The notes: generated from the sequence alone by a model not told the origin. A stretch of 64,000 nucleotides of DNA from Croceivirga sp. (GCA_028284665.1 JANQRG010000007.1:1-64000), one strand, 5' to 3'. Positions 1 through 9,790 are shown, numbered from the stretch's first letter. Translations and numbers: made by a program.

Positions 1-1083
1 AAAACCTGTATCATTCTGTAGCCCTACAAAATCGGTGTTGGCATAGCTCCATACGTCATCACCAGCCACCTGTATTTCGGAGAAGGTGGCCCCGCCATCA
101 TTGCCAAATGCCCTGGTGTTCGTACCAGCTTCGTTGGTGTAAGCGTTACTGAACACCGAAGTTACGTTTGCAGCATCCTGGGTCGGTGCTGGTGCGGCCA
201 TTGTAGGTTCGGTAGCCATGCCACCGCCATCGCCGGAGGTTTGAATAATAGTATCCACTAAGAAAGTACCCTCGACTCCAGGGTCCGCACTAAACCCAAT
301 AAATAATATCATTTGACCATATTGACCATCCGGAACTAACGGCTGGCCATTTTGGGGATCTTCAGGAATGAAACTAGCTACCGCATCGGTGGCAAAGTTA
401 AAATTCAAGGTTTCCCAACCAGAACCGGTATGCGTCGTCAAAACTTCTACATCTCTTGCTCCGCCCGCACCGTTTTCAAACTTGACCAAAACAGCGATCT
501 CTGATGATGAGAACAATTCTAATTGAATCGCCTTATTTTCACCGCTAAAATCCACTGCTGTTCCCAAAGGGAATTGTACGTTTTGGAATTGACCGCCACC
601 GGCTACCATTTGTCCAACATTGGTGGTGTTTCCATTGCCAGTTTCGGGGTTGGTCACTACTGAGAACCCGATATTGTCCCCTACAATGGCATCATAACCA
701 ACATTGGTGCCGTCAAAATCAATGGGCAATGCTAATGGCTCAGGAGGTTCTGGGATATTGATGGTGATCTCATCCTCAAAAGTATCGGAGGCTCCTGCCA
801 CATTATTTGCTGTAAGACTAACCGTATAGGTACCCGAGGCAAAGGTTACCGTGGGATTGATTTCTGTTGATGTCGTTCCGTTCCCAAAATCCCATTCAAA
901 AGTATCGGCACTCTCCGAAATATTGATAAAGGATACCGCACCGGTGTTTGGAATCAAATCAAATGTAAATCCGGCAGTTACCGCTGGTAAAGCTGTGCCC
1001 TCATCGTCATCTTCACATCCTAAAAAGGACAATATCAAAATTACCATGGATAGTAGTCTGGTTTTTCTAAATAAATCTTTCAT
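1..1083 (-). CDS. PKD-domain lipoprotein of a beta-glucan PUL (3' end outside window)
   Basis: Only the N-terminal 361 codons are present; the frame is open to the left edge. I read it by reverse-complementing from the ATG at 1081-1083. A lipoprotein signal (MKDLFRK..., then LSFLGC with lipobox Cys23) is followed by an acidic stretch typical of surface-exported Bacteroidota lipoproteins. Residues about 35-115 form a PKD-like Ig fold (FEWDFGNGTTS, then GTYTVSLTA). The rest is beta-rich and resembles a carbohydrate-binding domain. It is the fourth gene of a same-strand run with a GH16 enzyme just upstream, so I infer a surface glycan-binding protein of that PUL. Exact ligand unknown; the C-terminus is unseen. 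Confidence 0.75.
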   Translation of the reverse strand, partial: MKDLFRKTRLLSMVILILSFLGCEDDDEGTALPAVTAGFTFDLIPNTGAVSFINISESADTFEWDFGNGTTSTEINPTVTFASGTYTVSLTANNVAGASDTFEDEITINIPEPPEPLALPIDFDGTNVGYDAIVGDNIGFSVVTNPETGNGNTTNVGQMVAGGGQFQNVQFPLGTAVDFSGENKAIQLELFSSSEIAVLVKFENGAGGARDVEVLTTHTGSGWETLNFNFATDAVASFIPEDPQNGQPLVPDGQYGQMILFIGFSADPGVEGTFLVDTIIQTSGDGGGMATEPTMAAPAPTQDAANVTSVFSNAYTNEAGTNTRAFGNDGGATFSEIQVAGDDVWSYANTDFVGLQNDTGF

Positions 1084-1100
1084 TGTATAATGGAGTTAGT

Positions 1101-1985
1101 TTAGTTATCAAATAATGTCTCATCGAATTCATACACCCGAACGTAGTCAATCAGCATTGTTTGTGGAAACTGTGTCTCGGCATTGGGGGGACCCACAAAA
1201 TTGCCTCCAACGGCCAGGTTCATCAGTATAAAAAAGGGTTTATTAAATACCCAAACCCCTTCGCCATCTGTTTCTTCTTCGATATCTTCGGGGGTAATTT
1301 GATTGTACAGGACATCGTCAACATAATAATTGATAAAATCGGGACCCCATTCGACTCCAAAAATGTGAAAACCCGTATCAAAACGGTCATTTTCTAAGGT
1401 ATACTCCTTTGAAATGGCATCACCTCCATTGTATCCCGGACCATGTACGCTTCCAATCAGAATGTTCGGTTCCTGTCCGCGATATTCCATGATATCTATT
1501 TCCCCTGCAGCGGGCCATGGATTTTCATCAACATCTGCTCCCAGCATCCAAAATGCCGGCCAGATGCCTTGTCCAAAAGGCAGTCTAATCCTGGCCTCAA
1601 ACCGACCGTATTGCTGCTCAAACAGGTCTTTGGTCAACAATCGTGCAGAGGTATATTCAAAACCTTCAAAGGATTCCTCACGGGCCGTGATCAATAGTAC
1701 CCCGTTCTGTATGGTAGCATTTTCAGGGCGATCCGTGTAATACTGCAATTCTCCATTGCCCCAACCAGGAAGACCTTGTTCGGTACCATCACCCAGGTCA
1801 TAGCCCCACCGATTCGGATCTGGCGCACCATCTATGTCAAAGTTATCCTCCCACACCAGGGTAGTTAACCGGGCTACGGTCTGGGTATCATCGTTTTCGC
1901 AGCCCAAAAAACCGACAGCAAGCGTGATTGTTACTACACAAAAAAAGGAAGTTTTCATTCTTTCGTAAATCAATGTCTTATTCAT
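1101..1985 (-). CDS. GH16 family endo-beta-glucanase (laminarinase-like) lipoprotein
   Basis: A glycoside hydrolase of family 16, expected to cut beta-1,3 or mixed-linkage glucans by a retaining mechanism. The family signature GEIDIMEYRG sits at residues 161-170, giving Glu162 as nucleophile, Asp164 as helper and Glu167 as acid/base. WPAFWML before it and the C-terminal IDYVRVYE strand are also typical. A lipoprotein signal ends at Cys29 (GFLGC), so the enzyme is probably anchored on the outer membrane. At 294 residues it is a bare catalytic domain. An alternative ATG at 1958 (MKTSFF...) would give a more usual signal peptide. It lies 18 bp after the upstream lipoprotein gene, consistent with one operon. 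The family is secure; substrate specificity is inferred. Confidence 0.9.
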   Translation of the reverse strand: MNKTLIYERMKTSFFCVVTITLAVGFLGCENDDTQTVARLTTLVWEDNFDIDGAPDPNRWGYDLGDGTEQGLPGWGNGELQYYTDRPENATIQNGVLLITAREESFEGFEYTSARLLTKDLFEQQYGRFEARIRLPFGQGIWPAFWMLGADVDENPWPAAGEIDIMEYRGQEPNILIGSVHGPGYNGGDAISKEYTLENDRFDTGFHIFGVEWGPDFINYYVDDVLYNQITPEDIEEETDGEGVWVFNKPFFILMNLAVGGNFVGPPNAETQFPQTMLIDYVRVYEFDETLFDN

Positions 1986-2003
1986 ATTTGCAATTTTTTA
2001 TAC

Positions 2004-3470
2004 TTATTCTCGGTAGAGGTATATGTTATCAACTGATATATCTGAAATAGTACCTGATACGAAGCTAACTTGCGCCAGGTTACTAGTACTGGTAAGCCCG
2101 GTAAATCCTCCATCTGTTCCATTTGTAAAGCTGGTAAGCGGTATATCTATCCCTATCCATTCGCCGCTTGCTAATTGCGTATTGTTCAATGGTGTTGATC
2201 CACCCACAGAATCATCAGAGTTTAAACCGTCAGCAACTCCATTAGCACCAAAGTCTGCTAACTCGATGGTCAGCGTATCGCCCACATCCACGGCTTCGTC
2301 AACTTTTATGTCCACATGAATATGGGTCATTTGGGTGGCATCTACTGTTGGATTGGAAAACTCGACTGAAACAAAATTTAAATTGGTGTAGCGGATAACG
2401 TTTTGATCGCCAACAGTTATTGCACCTCCAAGAGTAGTTGAACCCCCAAAAAATCCGTTGAAAAAGTCGACATTGATATTGGCATATGAATCGCTGAATA
2501 TTGAGATAACGTCTTCTGGATCTCTGACCGGTGGTGTTGGTGCGAAATCAAATCCTCCGGTAACGTTAAGGTTAAGTGATCCGGCTGCAGCTACATTGGC
2601 TAAAGTGGCCGTAATTGAAGCTTCGCCTGTGTCCAGTAAAGAAACTACACCCAATTCGCTTACCTGCGCGACTTCAATATTTGAGGATTCAAAATTGAAA
2701 TAGGAAGGTGCTACACCAACCGTAACATTTTCACCCGTTTCGGTATTAAATGTTTGGGTCAGTTCCGATAGCGTAATGGGAACGTCGACAAATCCTTCCT
2801 GCTCAACGTCCACACCATTTAATATGGCTGGTCGTGCTTGGGCCAAGGTACCCAATTTTTCAAACCGTAGCTCATCAATCCAAAAGGTGAATCCGAACCC
2901 ATTAGTACTCTCTGTCCCCGCTGAGAAAATAAACATTCCCCTTTCCTGCACCAATTTTGACGGATCAGGTATAGGAATAACGACTTTCCGCCAATCTGTT
3001 GATAAACGGATGTTCCGAGCTATAACAGAAAATTTGTCTTCCCCAAAGTCGTTTCCAAAACCTACTTCCCCAATGGTAGCCGTGGTAGAGCCCCTTGCAT
3101 AAAAGGTCAAAGCATCAAAACCGGTTAAATTCCTTCCGTCTCCACGATCTCGGAAAATCCCTCCTATAAAACCTCCGTCAGGATCATCAGGGGCAGGAAC
3201 ATCAATTCGTATGGAAGATGAGCCCTCAAAAGCGACGTCATTATCCGTACCAAAGCCTTCGGGGTTTGCTCCCGTAGCAGGATCAAAGGATTCAAAAAAC
3301 TCGTCGGTAAGGCCTACGGGATCATCTGTGAAAATGTCGGGATTAGTGGTAAATGTCGCAAAGCGTACATCATCGGAAAGATCCCGTTCACATCCGGAAA
3401 AAAGAAGGATCCCCAGACCTAAAACAACAACTGAGCATAATTTAAAATCTATATAATTTTTCATTTTCAA
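2004..3470 (-). CDS. Ig-like/carbohydrate-binding lipoprotein of the PUL
   Basis: A 488-residue lipoprotein (signal ending FSGCERD, Cys27). Three beta-rich parts can be seen. Residues about 60-215 look like a jelly-roll carbohydrate-binding module (SSIRIDVPAPDD, LTFYARGS, FWIDELRFEK). Residues about 220-305 look like a bacterial Ig-like BIG2 domain (TGEASITATLANVAAAGS). Residues about 315-488 form a second jelly-roll (VEFSNPTVDATQMTHIHVDI, ISVDNIYLYRE). No catalytic motif is visible. It sits between two glycoside hydrolases on the same strand, 6 bp after the first, so a surface glycan-binding role (SGBP-type) is inferred. I cannot name a family with certainty. Confidence 0.7.
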   Translation of the reverse strand: MKMKNYIDFKLCSVVVLGLGILLFSGCERDLSDDVRFATFTTNPDIFTDDPVGLTDEFFESFDPATGANPEGFGTDNDVAFEGSSSIRIDVPAPDDPDGGFIGGIFRDRGDGRNLTGFDALTFYARGSTTATIGEVGFGNDFGEDKFSVIARNIRLSTDWRKVVIPIPDPSKLVQERGMFIFSAGTESTNGFGFTFWIDELRFEKLGTLAQARPAILNGVDVEQEGFVDVPITLSELTQTFNTETGENVTVGVAPSYFNFESSNIEVAQVSELGVVSLLDTGEASITATLANVAAAGSLNLNVTGGFDFAPTPPVRDPEDVISIFSDSYANINVDFFNGFFGGSTTLGGAITVGDQNVIRYTNLNFVSVEFSNPTVDATQMTHIHVDIKVDEAVDVGDTLTIELADFGANGVADGLNSDDSVGGSTPLNNTQLASGEWIGIDIPLTSFTNGTDGGFTGLTSTSNLAQVSFVSGTISDISVDNIYLYRE

Positions 3471-3476
3471 TCTTTT

Positions 3477-6400
3477 TTATTTGCCGATATTGATGTGTAT
3501 ATATGTCATGATTTCCCATTCATTCCCGTTGTCAAATCCAACAGGACTAATAGTAGGTTCCATTGAAAAATCTGGTGTTGCATTCGGGAGGTATCTTGGG
3601 GAGAACTCATTTAAGGATCGCCATATCCCCCGTATACCGATCTGAGTGCTGGGTAAGATGAACCAATCCGGCTTACCAAGAGTAGTGGAGATATCCAACA
3701 TCAATTGTACGGGGAAGGTTAGGTTAAAATCCCGGTGGTAATCAAAAGGCCCCCAATCATTGATCTTTTGTTCGTAGCGTAATCTGAACTTCTTATACAG
3801 AATTTGTACATCGCCACCAAAACGGCGAATCAAGCGATCGGAATCGCCATTGCCTTGTCCATTCCCGTAATAAAAGTTACCCACCAAACCAAAATCCGGT
3901 CCAATTTTGGAGACCATTCGGGAATGCACCTCCCAGAGATCTTCTGCCGGAGCTGAATTCGGGAAGGAAAAAACGGTCCGATCGGCCAAAAACCCGATGT
4001 GTGCATCCATAGTGGTAGGTAAGTGCCGGTACACAAACCCAAGGTTCATAGCGAACTTAGCATCTTCCGCCCTGTTGTTATCCCATTCGTACATCCAGGT
4101 ACCCGGAGTTGGGTCATAGGTGAACAGTATTTCTCCCGCTGTGGTTTCACGATTCGCACGAACCGAAAAAGGATCATCAATGATGTTACGTAAACGTCCG
4201 GGAGCTTGTACGTCCTGAGGCATGGCATCTACTATTGGTTTTTGCCACATGAAGTTGGGTGCAATCTGGAATTTTCCGGTAGCATAGGTAAATCCGGATA
4301 ATACACTGGTGACGTTACCACTTCCCGTGTCTCTTAATCTCCAGCCTGTAAACGTTAGGGTTTGGTCGGCACCGCCGTTGGCAATCAACCCCATGGCGGA
4401 CCCCTGTCCGTACCAATTGAATTTACCCCCTTCATAGGTGATCTTCACTTTACCGCCCCAATTGTCACTGGCTTGTATCCTGTCCTCAAAAACTACGTAG
4501 TTGCCCGGAGTACCCTGAACATCCTGAAAAGCAACCCCGTTCAGCGGACTTCCTGCCCAAATTCCTCCCAACTCCAGTCCGAACTTGCCAAACTCACGTT
4601 CGACCACTAAAGAGGCGCGTTCCGTAGGCCAGGGGGGAACAACACCACTTCGCAATTGATTGATATCCAAAACCCGTTGTCCATTTTCATCAAAAATGAT
4701 ATTGGTCTCAAAATCCCGTTGGTAAATCCCCGTAATATCAAATTTTCCAATGTGCCTGTTGTATTTAAAAAGCATCGTAGGATTCGCACCCCACCATAAC
4801 TGGGGTCCAACAGCTACTTTCAATCCTTTAAATATTCCTTTACCATCAATTTCAGCACCCAGTATTTCTCCATTATAGATGTCTAGATTGGGGCCATAAT
4901 TGGCTTCAGGGTAGAAACCAAAAAAGTCCCCTTCATACCCCCAGTGGTAATGACCGGTTCGGTAAAATCCTCGTAGATCGAATTCTTTGGCATTCCATTC
5001 AAATTCAGCTTGATAGATCCGCACTCTGTTCACATCGGAAACTACCACATCCCCCTGGTCGGTACTCACATCGATCGGACGGGCGTTGTTCTCATAAAAA
5101 ATCTCATTAATAGGGTTTTGCGCTACGTTTCCAACGACGTTAACATTAACCTCGGCTCTCATATTGGGAGCCGGATTGCCCTCCACACCAACAAAATAGG
5201 ACTGCAAATGGTCAAATCCTAGTTGATTGGGAAAGGTATTAGGGTCATTGGGATCAGGAGTGTCGGGTGTTGTAATAAGACTACCCCCTGTACTAAAGGT
5301 GGCAAACTTTGCTTGAAGATTACTTATCCGAAGTAAGTTACTTGATTCTCCTTGTAAGGCTGCCTTATCTCCTCTAGCCTTTAAAACAGCATCCATCAAT
5401 TCAATATTGTCAAAATGATTTTGAACAAATTTGAGGTCAATACCATCCGCATACGGATTCAGCTGATGCGCCTCTTTTAGCGCATAATAGGCAGCGCGTG
5501 GAAAGAGATCGTACAGCCCTCTGGGGTTTGTCTCTCCTTTAGCGCAGATCCCAAACCACTCTTCATTCATATTGTTTGCCCCTGGAGCAGCTAAATCCCT
5601 GGCATACCCACCATTAGACCAGGAAGCATTGTTATCATGCACATCGGCATTTTTCCTATCATCAAAACCAAACTTCCACCAACCGTCACTGAATTGGAAG
5701 GTAAACCCTCCGACAGAATTCCCGACCTTGCCTAATCCCGAGGCATTTTCATAGATCTCTTTCCAATTCCCTACCATATAATACGCTTGAGAATACTGAT
5801 CTTCCTTATTCTCAATAGCATTGAACGCATCCGCGCCAAACTCTGTAAACATTACAGGCTTATTGAGTTTGTCCTTGACCACCTGGAACATATCACCAAA
5901 GGAAACTCCCCGATAAGTGTTGGTCCCATAGATGTCCACATCTTTGCATTCCTCAGCGACAATATCTATGAACAGTACATCTCCATTACAAATGGCCACA
6001 GGATGGGAAGGATCCATCGCTTTCATCATTTTGGCAGCTTCGTTCATTAGCCGGTACATAGGTCTTCCCCGGCTTTCGCCAATAAATTGTATCCGTCCTT
6101 CATCATCCGGAAAATCTTCGGTTTCCGCTCCTGCCCAGAACAAGCCATAATTGTTCTCATTCCCTAAGAGGTATAATAACAAGCCGGGTGTATTCTTATA
6201 CCCTTCTACAAGGGCTTCCATCTCCGCCATTAGAAACTCCATAGTTGTGGGGTCATCATAAATGGTTACCGGCGTCCAAACTCCATTTAGGGTTAAGCCG
6301 TAACGGCCAAAGGAGTGGTTCAACATGGTGTAAATACCGTAGTTTTCATAGATATACCGTATCCATTTTGCAGGTACTCCGGTGTACTGCCGTATGACGT

Positions 6401-6662
6401 TGACCCCCATATTTTTTAATAAGGACATCTCTGTATCCAGACCAGCCTTAATAATATCATCCGGTTTTGTCCAGAAATTGGCGTTCACGGTATTGGTACC
6501 AATAGGGATATAATCCCAGTTCATACCATTCATCATGAAGTCCTCTCCGTTCACGACCAATTTCATCCCTCCTTCGTCAGTTACAACAGCTACTTGATCC
6601 GCCTGAGCAAATACACTTGTCGTAACTAAAAAGAGTAGTAATCTCAGTACATAGTTTTTCAT
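3477..6662 (-). CDS. Clan-A glycoside hydrolase fused to a beta-rich, likely outer-membrane C-terminus
   Basis: A 1061-residue secreted protein with signal peptide MKNYVLRLLL...FAQ. Residues about 30-400 read as a TIM-barrel glycosidase of clan GH-A. LLGNENNYG places a candidate acid/base Glu169 after Asn168, and VMFTEFGAD places a candidate nucleophile Glu274. Annotation pipelines tend to call such proteins GH2 TIM-barrel; membership of another clan-A family such as GH158 or GH72 is possible. Residues about 480-1061 have no enzyme motif and consist of alternating strands rich in aromatics with Gly/Asn turns, ending YIHINIGK, which suggests an outer-membrane beta-barrel. It is the first gene of the PUL operon, downstream of a 314-bp regulatory gap. 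The catalytic assignment is fairly safe; the barrel is inference. Confidence 0.75.
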   Translation of the reverse strand: MKNYVLRLLLFLVTTSVFAQADQVAVVTDEGGMKLVVNGEDFMMNGMNWDYIPIGTNTVNANFWTKPDDIIKAGLDTEMSLLKNMGVNVIRQYTGVPAKWIRYIYENYGIYTMLNHSFGRYGLTLNGVWTPVTIYDDPTTMEFLMAEMEALVEGYKNTPGLLLYLLGNENNYGLFWAGAETEDFPDDEGRIQFIGESRGRPMYRLMNEAAKMMKAMDPSHPVAICNGDVLFIDIVAEECKDVDIYGTNTYRGVSFGDMFQVVKDKLNKPVMFTEFGADAFNAIENKEDQYSQAYYMVGNWKEIYENASGLGKVGNSVGGFTFQFSDGWWKFGFDDRKNADVHDNNASWSNGGYARDLAAPGANNMNEEWFGICAKGETNPRGLYDLFPRAAYYALKEAHQLNPYADGIDLKFVQNHFDNIELMDAVLKARGDKAALQGESSNLLRISNLQAKFATFSTGGSLITTPDTPDPNDPNTFPNQLGFDHLQSYFVGVEGNPAPNMRAEVNVNVVGNVAQNPINEIFYENNARPIDVSTDQGDVVVSDVNRVRIYQAEFEWNAKEFDLRGFYRTGHYHWGYEGDFFGFYPEANYGPNLDIYNGEILGAEIDGKGIFKGLKVAVGPQLWWGANPTMLFKYNRHIGKFDITGIYQRDFETNIIFDENGQRVLDINQLRSGVVPPWPTERASLVVEREFGKFGLELGGIWAGSPLNGVAFQDVQGTPGNYVVFEDRIQASDNWGGKVKITYEGGKFNWYGQGSAMGLIANGGADQTLTFTGWRLRDTGSGNVTSVLSGFTYATGKFQIAPNFMWQKPIVDAMPQDVQAPGRLRNIIDDPFSVRANRETTAGEILFTYDPTPGTWMYEWDNNRAEDAKFAMNLGFVYRHLPTTMDAHIGFLADRTVFSFPNSAPAEDLWEVHSRMVSKIGPDFGLVGNFYYGNGQGNGDSDRLIRRFGGDVQILYKKFRLRYEQKINDWGPFDYHRDFNLTFPVQLMLDISTTLGKPDWFILPSTQIGIRGIWRSLNEFSPRYLPNATPDFSMEPTISPVGFDNGNEWEIMTYIHINIGK

Positions 6663-6976
6663 AGTAATGTTTAGTTTAAGTTTTAGGTCGGTAGAAGAAG
6701 AAGTCGAAATATGTTTTTATCTGAACCAATAGTAAGTGAAGATTTGGGGGAACTTCTGATCTTACCAACGGTTAAACATATCTTAAAAAAATAGCAACTC
6801 CATAAAAATGACCTCAACAAAAAATATACATGTTAAAAAAACATTTCTATTTTTATCATATTCCTAAAACCCTTGATTTTACTTGGGTTCAGAAGCAAAA
6901 AAAGTATTTACTCTAACGATGTAGTTAGGCTTGTGTTGAGGTAATGTTGAGGTAAAGCTTTGATGCTGTACAGGAA
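6663..6976. promoter_or_regulatory. 314-bp PUL control region with repeated TGTTGAGGT boxes
   Basis: This gap lies between the PUL operon (starting at 6662, leftward) and the stop of the sensor-regulator at 6977. It is AT-rich and holds a perfect tandem 11-mer, TGTTGAGGTAA, at 6934-6944 and 6945-6955, and an inverted copy of its core, ACCTCAACA, at 6811-6819. One-turn spacing of direct repeats is what a dimeric or cooperative activator site can look like. On the minus strand TATATTTTTTG (near 6818-6828) is a loose match to the Bacteroidota -7 box, but I found no convincing -33. No small gene is visible here. Confidence 0.45.
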
Positions 6977-9790
6977 TTATAGCTTCAAAATGTAATTCAC
7001 AAGATTATCATCATGGGATAAGTCCATCTTTTTACGCAATCGGTACCGCTTAATCTCTACACTTCTTGCTGAAATATTTAGTAAAGGAGCAATTTCTTTA
7101 GAAGAGAGGTTTAGTCTGAGATAAGCGCAAAGCCGAATATCATTAGGGGAGAGATTGGGATGGGCCTTTTTAAGTTTTTTCAAAAACTTCCTATCTGCGT
7201 TGTTGAAGGCTTCCTTAAAAAGTTCCCAATCGTCACTTTTGTTCAGATTGTTGTCAATAATGGTAATAATGGGATTTACGAAGTCCTTGCTTTTACCGTT
7301 AGAAAGTAGCTCTTCCTTAACTTTGGTAAGTAATTCGTTTTTTCGAATAATGCTTAGGGTCGATGCGGCCAGTTCATTGCTCTTGCTCCGAAACTCTTCT
7401 TGCAACTGCTCATTCTTAATCCTTATGATCTCCTTTTCATTCTGCGCTTTCGCTAACTCCATCTCCCTTTGATTTTTTTCTATGAGTTTTTGCTGGCGCT
7501 TTCTATAATAGGTCCTGTAGGTGTAGTGGATCATTACGGATCCAATTAGCCCGAGAAAAATGTACAATGCCAATGCTGCATTAGACAGGTGCCAAGGTTT
7601 TTTGATTGTAAAGGAATAGGTAGCAACATTATCGGATAGCTTGTTCCCTATTCGTGACCGTACATTGAAGGTATATTCCCCATGAGGTAAGTTTTCAAAA
7701 GTTACTGAAGGCTCAGTTGACCATTCACTCCAATCGGGATACATCCCACTAAGCTGAAACTGGTAATTGGGTTTAGCATGCCAATCGTACCTGGCTGTGT
7801 AGAAGGAAATACCCAAATTGTTTTCCTGGTTATCAAACGAACCCGGAAGCGCTTTGTTTAGTAAAGATTTGGAATGTTGAGGTTGACTTTTTGAAGCGGG
7901 ATACACTGTACCAATATGAACACTGAATTCTTCATCCGACAACCTACTCAGATCAAGTATGCTGTACCCCTTGCTAGTCCCTAAGAGGAATTTCTCATCC
8001 TCCAACACGGAAACACTCTCGTAACCAACGATACTATTTCTCACGGTTTCCTTAAACGGGATATCCTCTACGACTAATGTATTCGCCAATTTTCCTTGAG
8101 ATACCCGGCTAATATTATCTTTTGAAAAAAGCCATAAATGGTTGTTGGTAGCCACCATTTTGCCGGAAACGTAACCCGACCTTGCATAGATTTCGCTCAA
8201 AGTACTGTCTATTACAAAATGTTTTGGGTTTGCATCGTATTTTAAAACTCCGCCCTTATGGGCATACAAAAGTTCATCCTGAAACCTAATGATCCCAGAG
8301 TTAAAACCCGGAGTCAGGGAATCCAGTTCAACCATTAGTGCCTTTGTAAACAATTCATCTAGAGTTACCTTGAAAACCCCTTTGTATTCATGGTTTACGA
8401 AAATATCATTATCCAACACCTCAAAGTATCTGGAAGAATTATCAAAACCAGCGATTTTATTACGAACACTCCAAATCCCTTTTTGGTTTTCAAGAATATG
8501 TAGCCCTTCATAATTACCTTGCAATAGTAACGGGGAGCCACCAGAGATCCTTCCGATTTTCCAGGTACCCGGTATCGAAGCAATTTTTACAGCCTCATTT
8601 CCGGATACTATGAATGTTCCTGAATGGTGACCGCAAAACAAGGTTTGATCGATAGTGTTCAGCGACCATACCTGCCCCTGGGTACCATTGATTAGCTCAA
8701 ACTCCGAATCCTCTTGAATCTTCTTAGAAAACAGTCCCTGATTAGTACCAAGGTATAGCCGACCCTTCCAGTTTATTGCCGTATATACACTTCCAATACT
8801 TCCGCCATTATCTTCATATACCCTAAAGGGAGAATTTAGATTAATATAACTGATCCCATTGTCAAGACCTAACCAAAGGTTATTGTCTATGTCCTCAAAA
8901 AGCGATAATACCGTATTATTCCTAAGACCCTTAATCTGATCAATATGATCTCGTAATTTCCCATTTTGATCCAACAAGATAACGCCATTGGCAATTGTCC
9001 CAATTGCTAAACTTTTGTCCGCTAACTGCGTTGCACTATAACTACTATTCCCCAGCAATAACTCCTCCACTTCAGTGTCCCATTTCACCAAATCGCCTGC
9101 AACCATTTTATAAAATCCGGAATCGCGAGTTAAGATCAACAAATCGTCTTCATGCAAGAACACATTAATGATCTCATCCATTTTAAGTGGGGCTTCAGTA
9201 TTGAAAGCGACCGCTTTTCCTCCTTCTATTCTGAACAACCCCTGATTTATTTTTTGGAAATAAATACTTTTATCAATAGTGAAAATTCTGGGCAGAGAGG
9301 TTTCAGCGGCAATAATGTTTACGGCTTCATTCCTTAAATCATAGATGTAAATACGTTTTTTGGATTGAAAGATTATCTTACCTTCTGCCTCGGCAATGTT
9401 CCAGAATTCTTCATCTTCCAGTAATTTCCCCTCAATCTTTTTGGATAAAGAAATGTAGTCTAACGTCCCCCACTCGTTTTTGATCCAATAGCCAAACTCC
9501 TTATAACATCCTGTGTAAATTCTATCTTTTACAGTTTTTAGAGATCTAATAATGGTTTCATTAGGGGATGGAAACAAGGTCCATCTGGCTCCATTGTATT
9601 CTAAAAGTCCTTTGTTATTTGCTCCGTAGATGAGTTTCTCCCTGGATTGGGAGATAGCCCAGTTTTGATTTTCTGCTCCGTAATCCGAAGGTGAAAAATT
9701 TTGAATGGGAGGTAACTCCTGTGCTACACAAAACGTTACTACGACAAGGGCTGAACAAAGAATAATTAATCTTTCTCTAAAAACAATCAT
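6977..9790 (-). CDS. Membrane sensor-regulator: Reg_prop beta-propeller, Y_Y_Y, TM, coiled coil, LuxR-type HTH
   Basis: A one-component regulator of the kind placed next to flavobacterial PULs. From the chosen ATG at 9788-9790 there is a signal peptide (MIVFRERLII...CVAQ), about 650 residues of WD-like Reg_prop repeats (recurring NGVILLD, NNLWLGLDNGISYINL), a Y_Y_Y domain (YQFQLSGMYPDWSEW, then LPHGEYTFNVRS), a transmembrane helix (AALALYIFLGLIGSVMI), a Lys/Glu-rich coiled coil, and a C-terminal helix-turn-helix (SPNDIRLCAYLRLNLSSKEI, ISARSVEIKRYRLRKKM). No histidine kinase or receiver domain is present, so it differs from hybrid two-component PUL sensors. A longer reading from 9883 would run into clpS and precede the signal peptide, so I reject it. 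It probably senses a periplasmic glycan fragment and controls the operon starting at 6662. Confidence 0.85.
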   Translation of the reverse strand: MIVFRERLIILCSALVVVTFCVAQELPPIQNFSPSDYGAENQNWAISQSREKLIYGANNKGLLEYNGARWTLFPSPNETIIRSLKTVKDRIYTGCYKEFGYWIKNEWGTLDYISLSKKIEGKLLEDEEFWNIAEAEGKIIFQSKKRIYIYDLRNEAVNIIAAETSLPRIFTIDKSIYFQKINQGLFRIEGGKAVAFNTEAPLKMDEIINVFLHEDDLLILTRDSGFYKMVAGDLVKWDTEVEELLLGNSSYSATQLADKSLAIGTIANGVILLDQNGKLRDHIDQIKGLRNNTVLSLFEDIDNNLWLGLDNGISYINLNSPFRVYEDNGGSIGSVYTAINWKGRLYLGTNQGLFSKKIQEDSEFELINGTQGQVWSLNTIDQTLFCGHHSGTFIVSGNEAVKIASIPGTWKIGRISGGSPLLLQGNYEGLHILENQKGIWSVRNKIAGFDNSSRYFEVLDNDIFVNHEYKGVFKVTLDELFTKALMVELDSLTPGFNSGIIRFQDELLYAHKGGVLKYDANPKHFVIDSTLSEIYARSGYVSGKMVATNNHLWLFSKDNISRVSQGKLANTLVVEDIPFKETVRNSIVGYESVSVLEDEKFLLGTSKGYSILDLSRLSDEEFSVHIGTVYPASKSQPQHSKSLLNKALPGSFDNQENNLGISFYTARYDWHAKPNYQFQLSGMYPDWSEWSTEPSVTFENLPHGEYTFNVRSRIGNKLSDNVATYSFTIKKPWHLSNAALALYIFLGLIGSVMIHYTYRTYYRKRQQKLIEKNQREMELAKAQNEKEIIRIKNEQLQEEFRSKSNELAASTLSIIRKNELLTKVKEELLSNGKSKDFVNPIITIIDNNLNKSDDWELFKEAFNNADRKFLKKLKKAHPNLSPNDIRLCAYLRLNLSSKEIAPLLNISARSVEIKRYRLRKKMDLSHDDNLVNYILKL

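Noticed and set aside
1..9790. SusC/SusD pair as part of the PUL
   Set aside because: I looked for TonB-dependent plug and RagB/SusD motifs and found none; they may lie left of the window.
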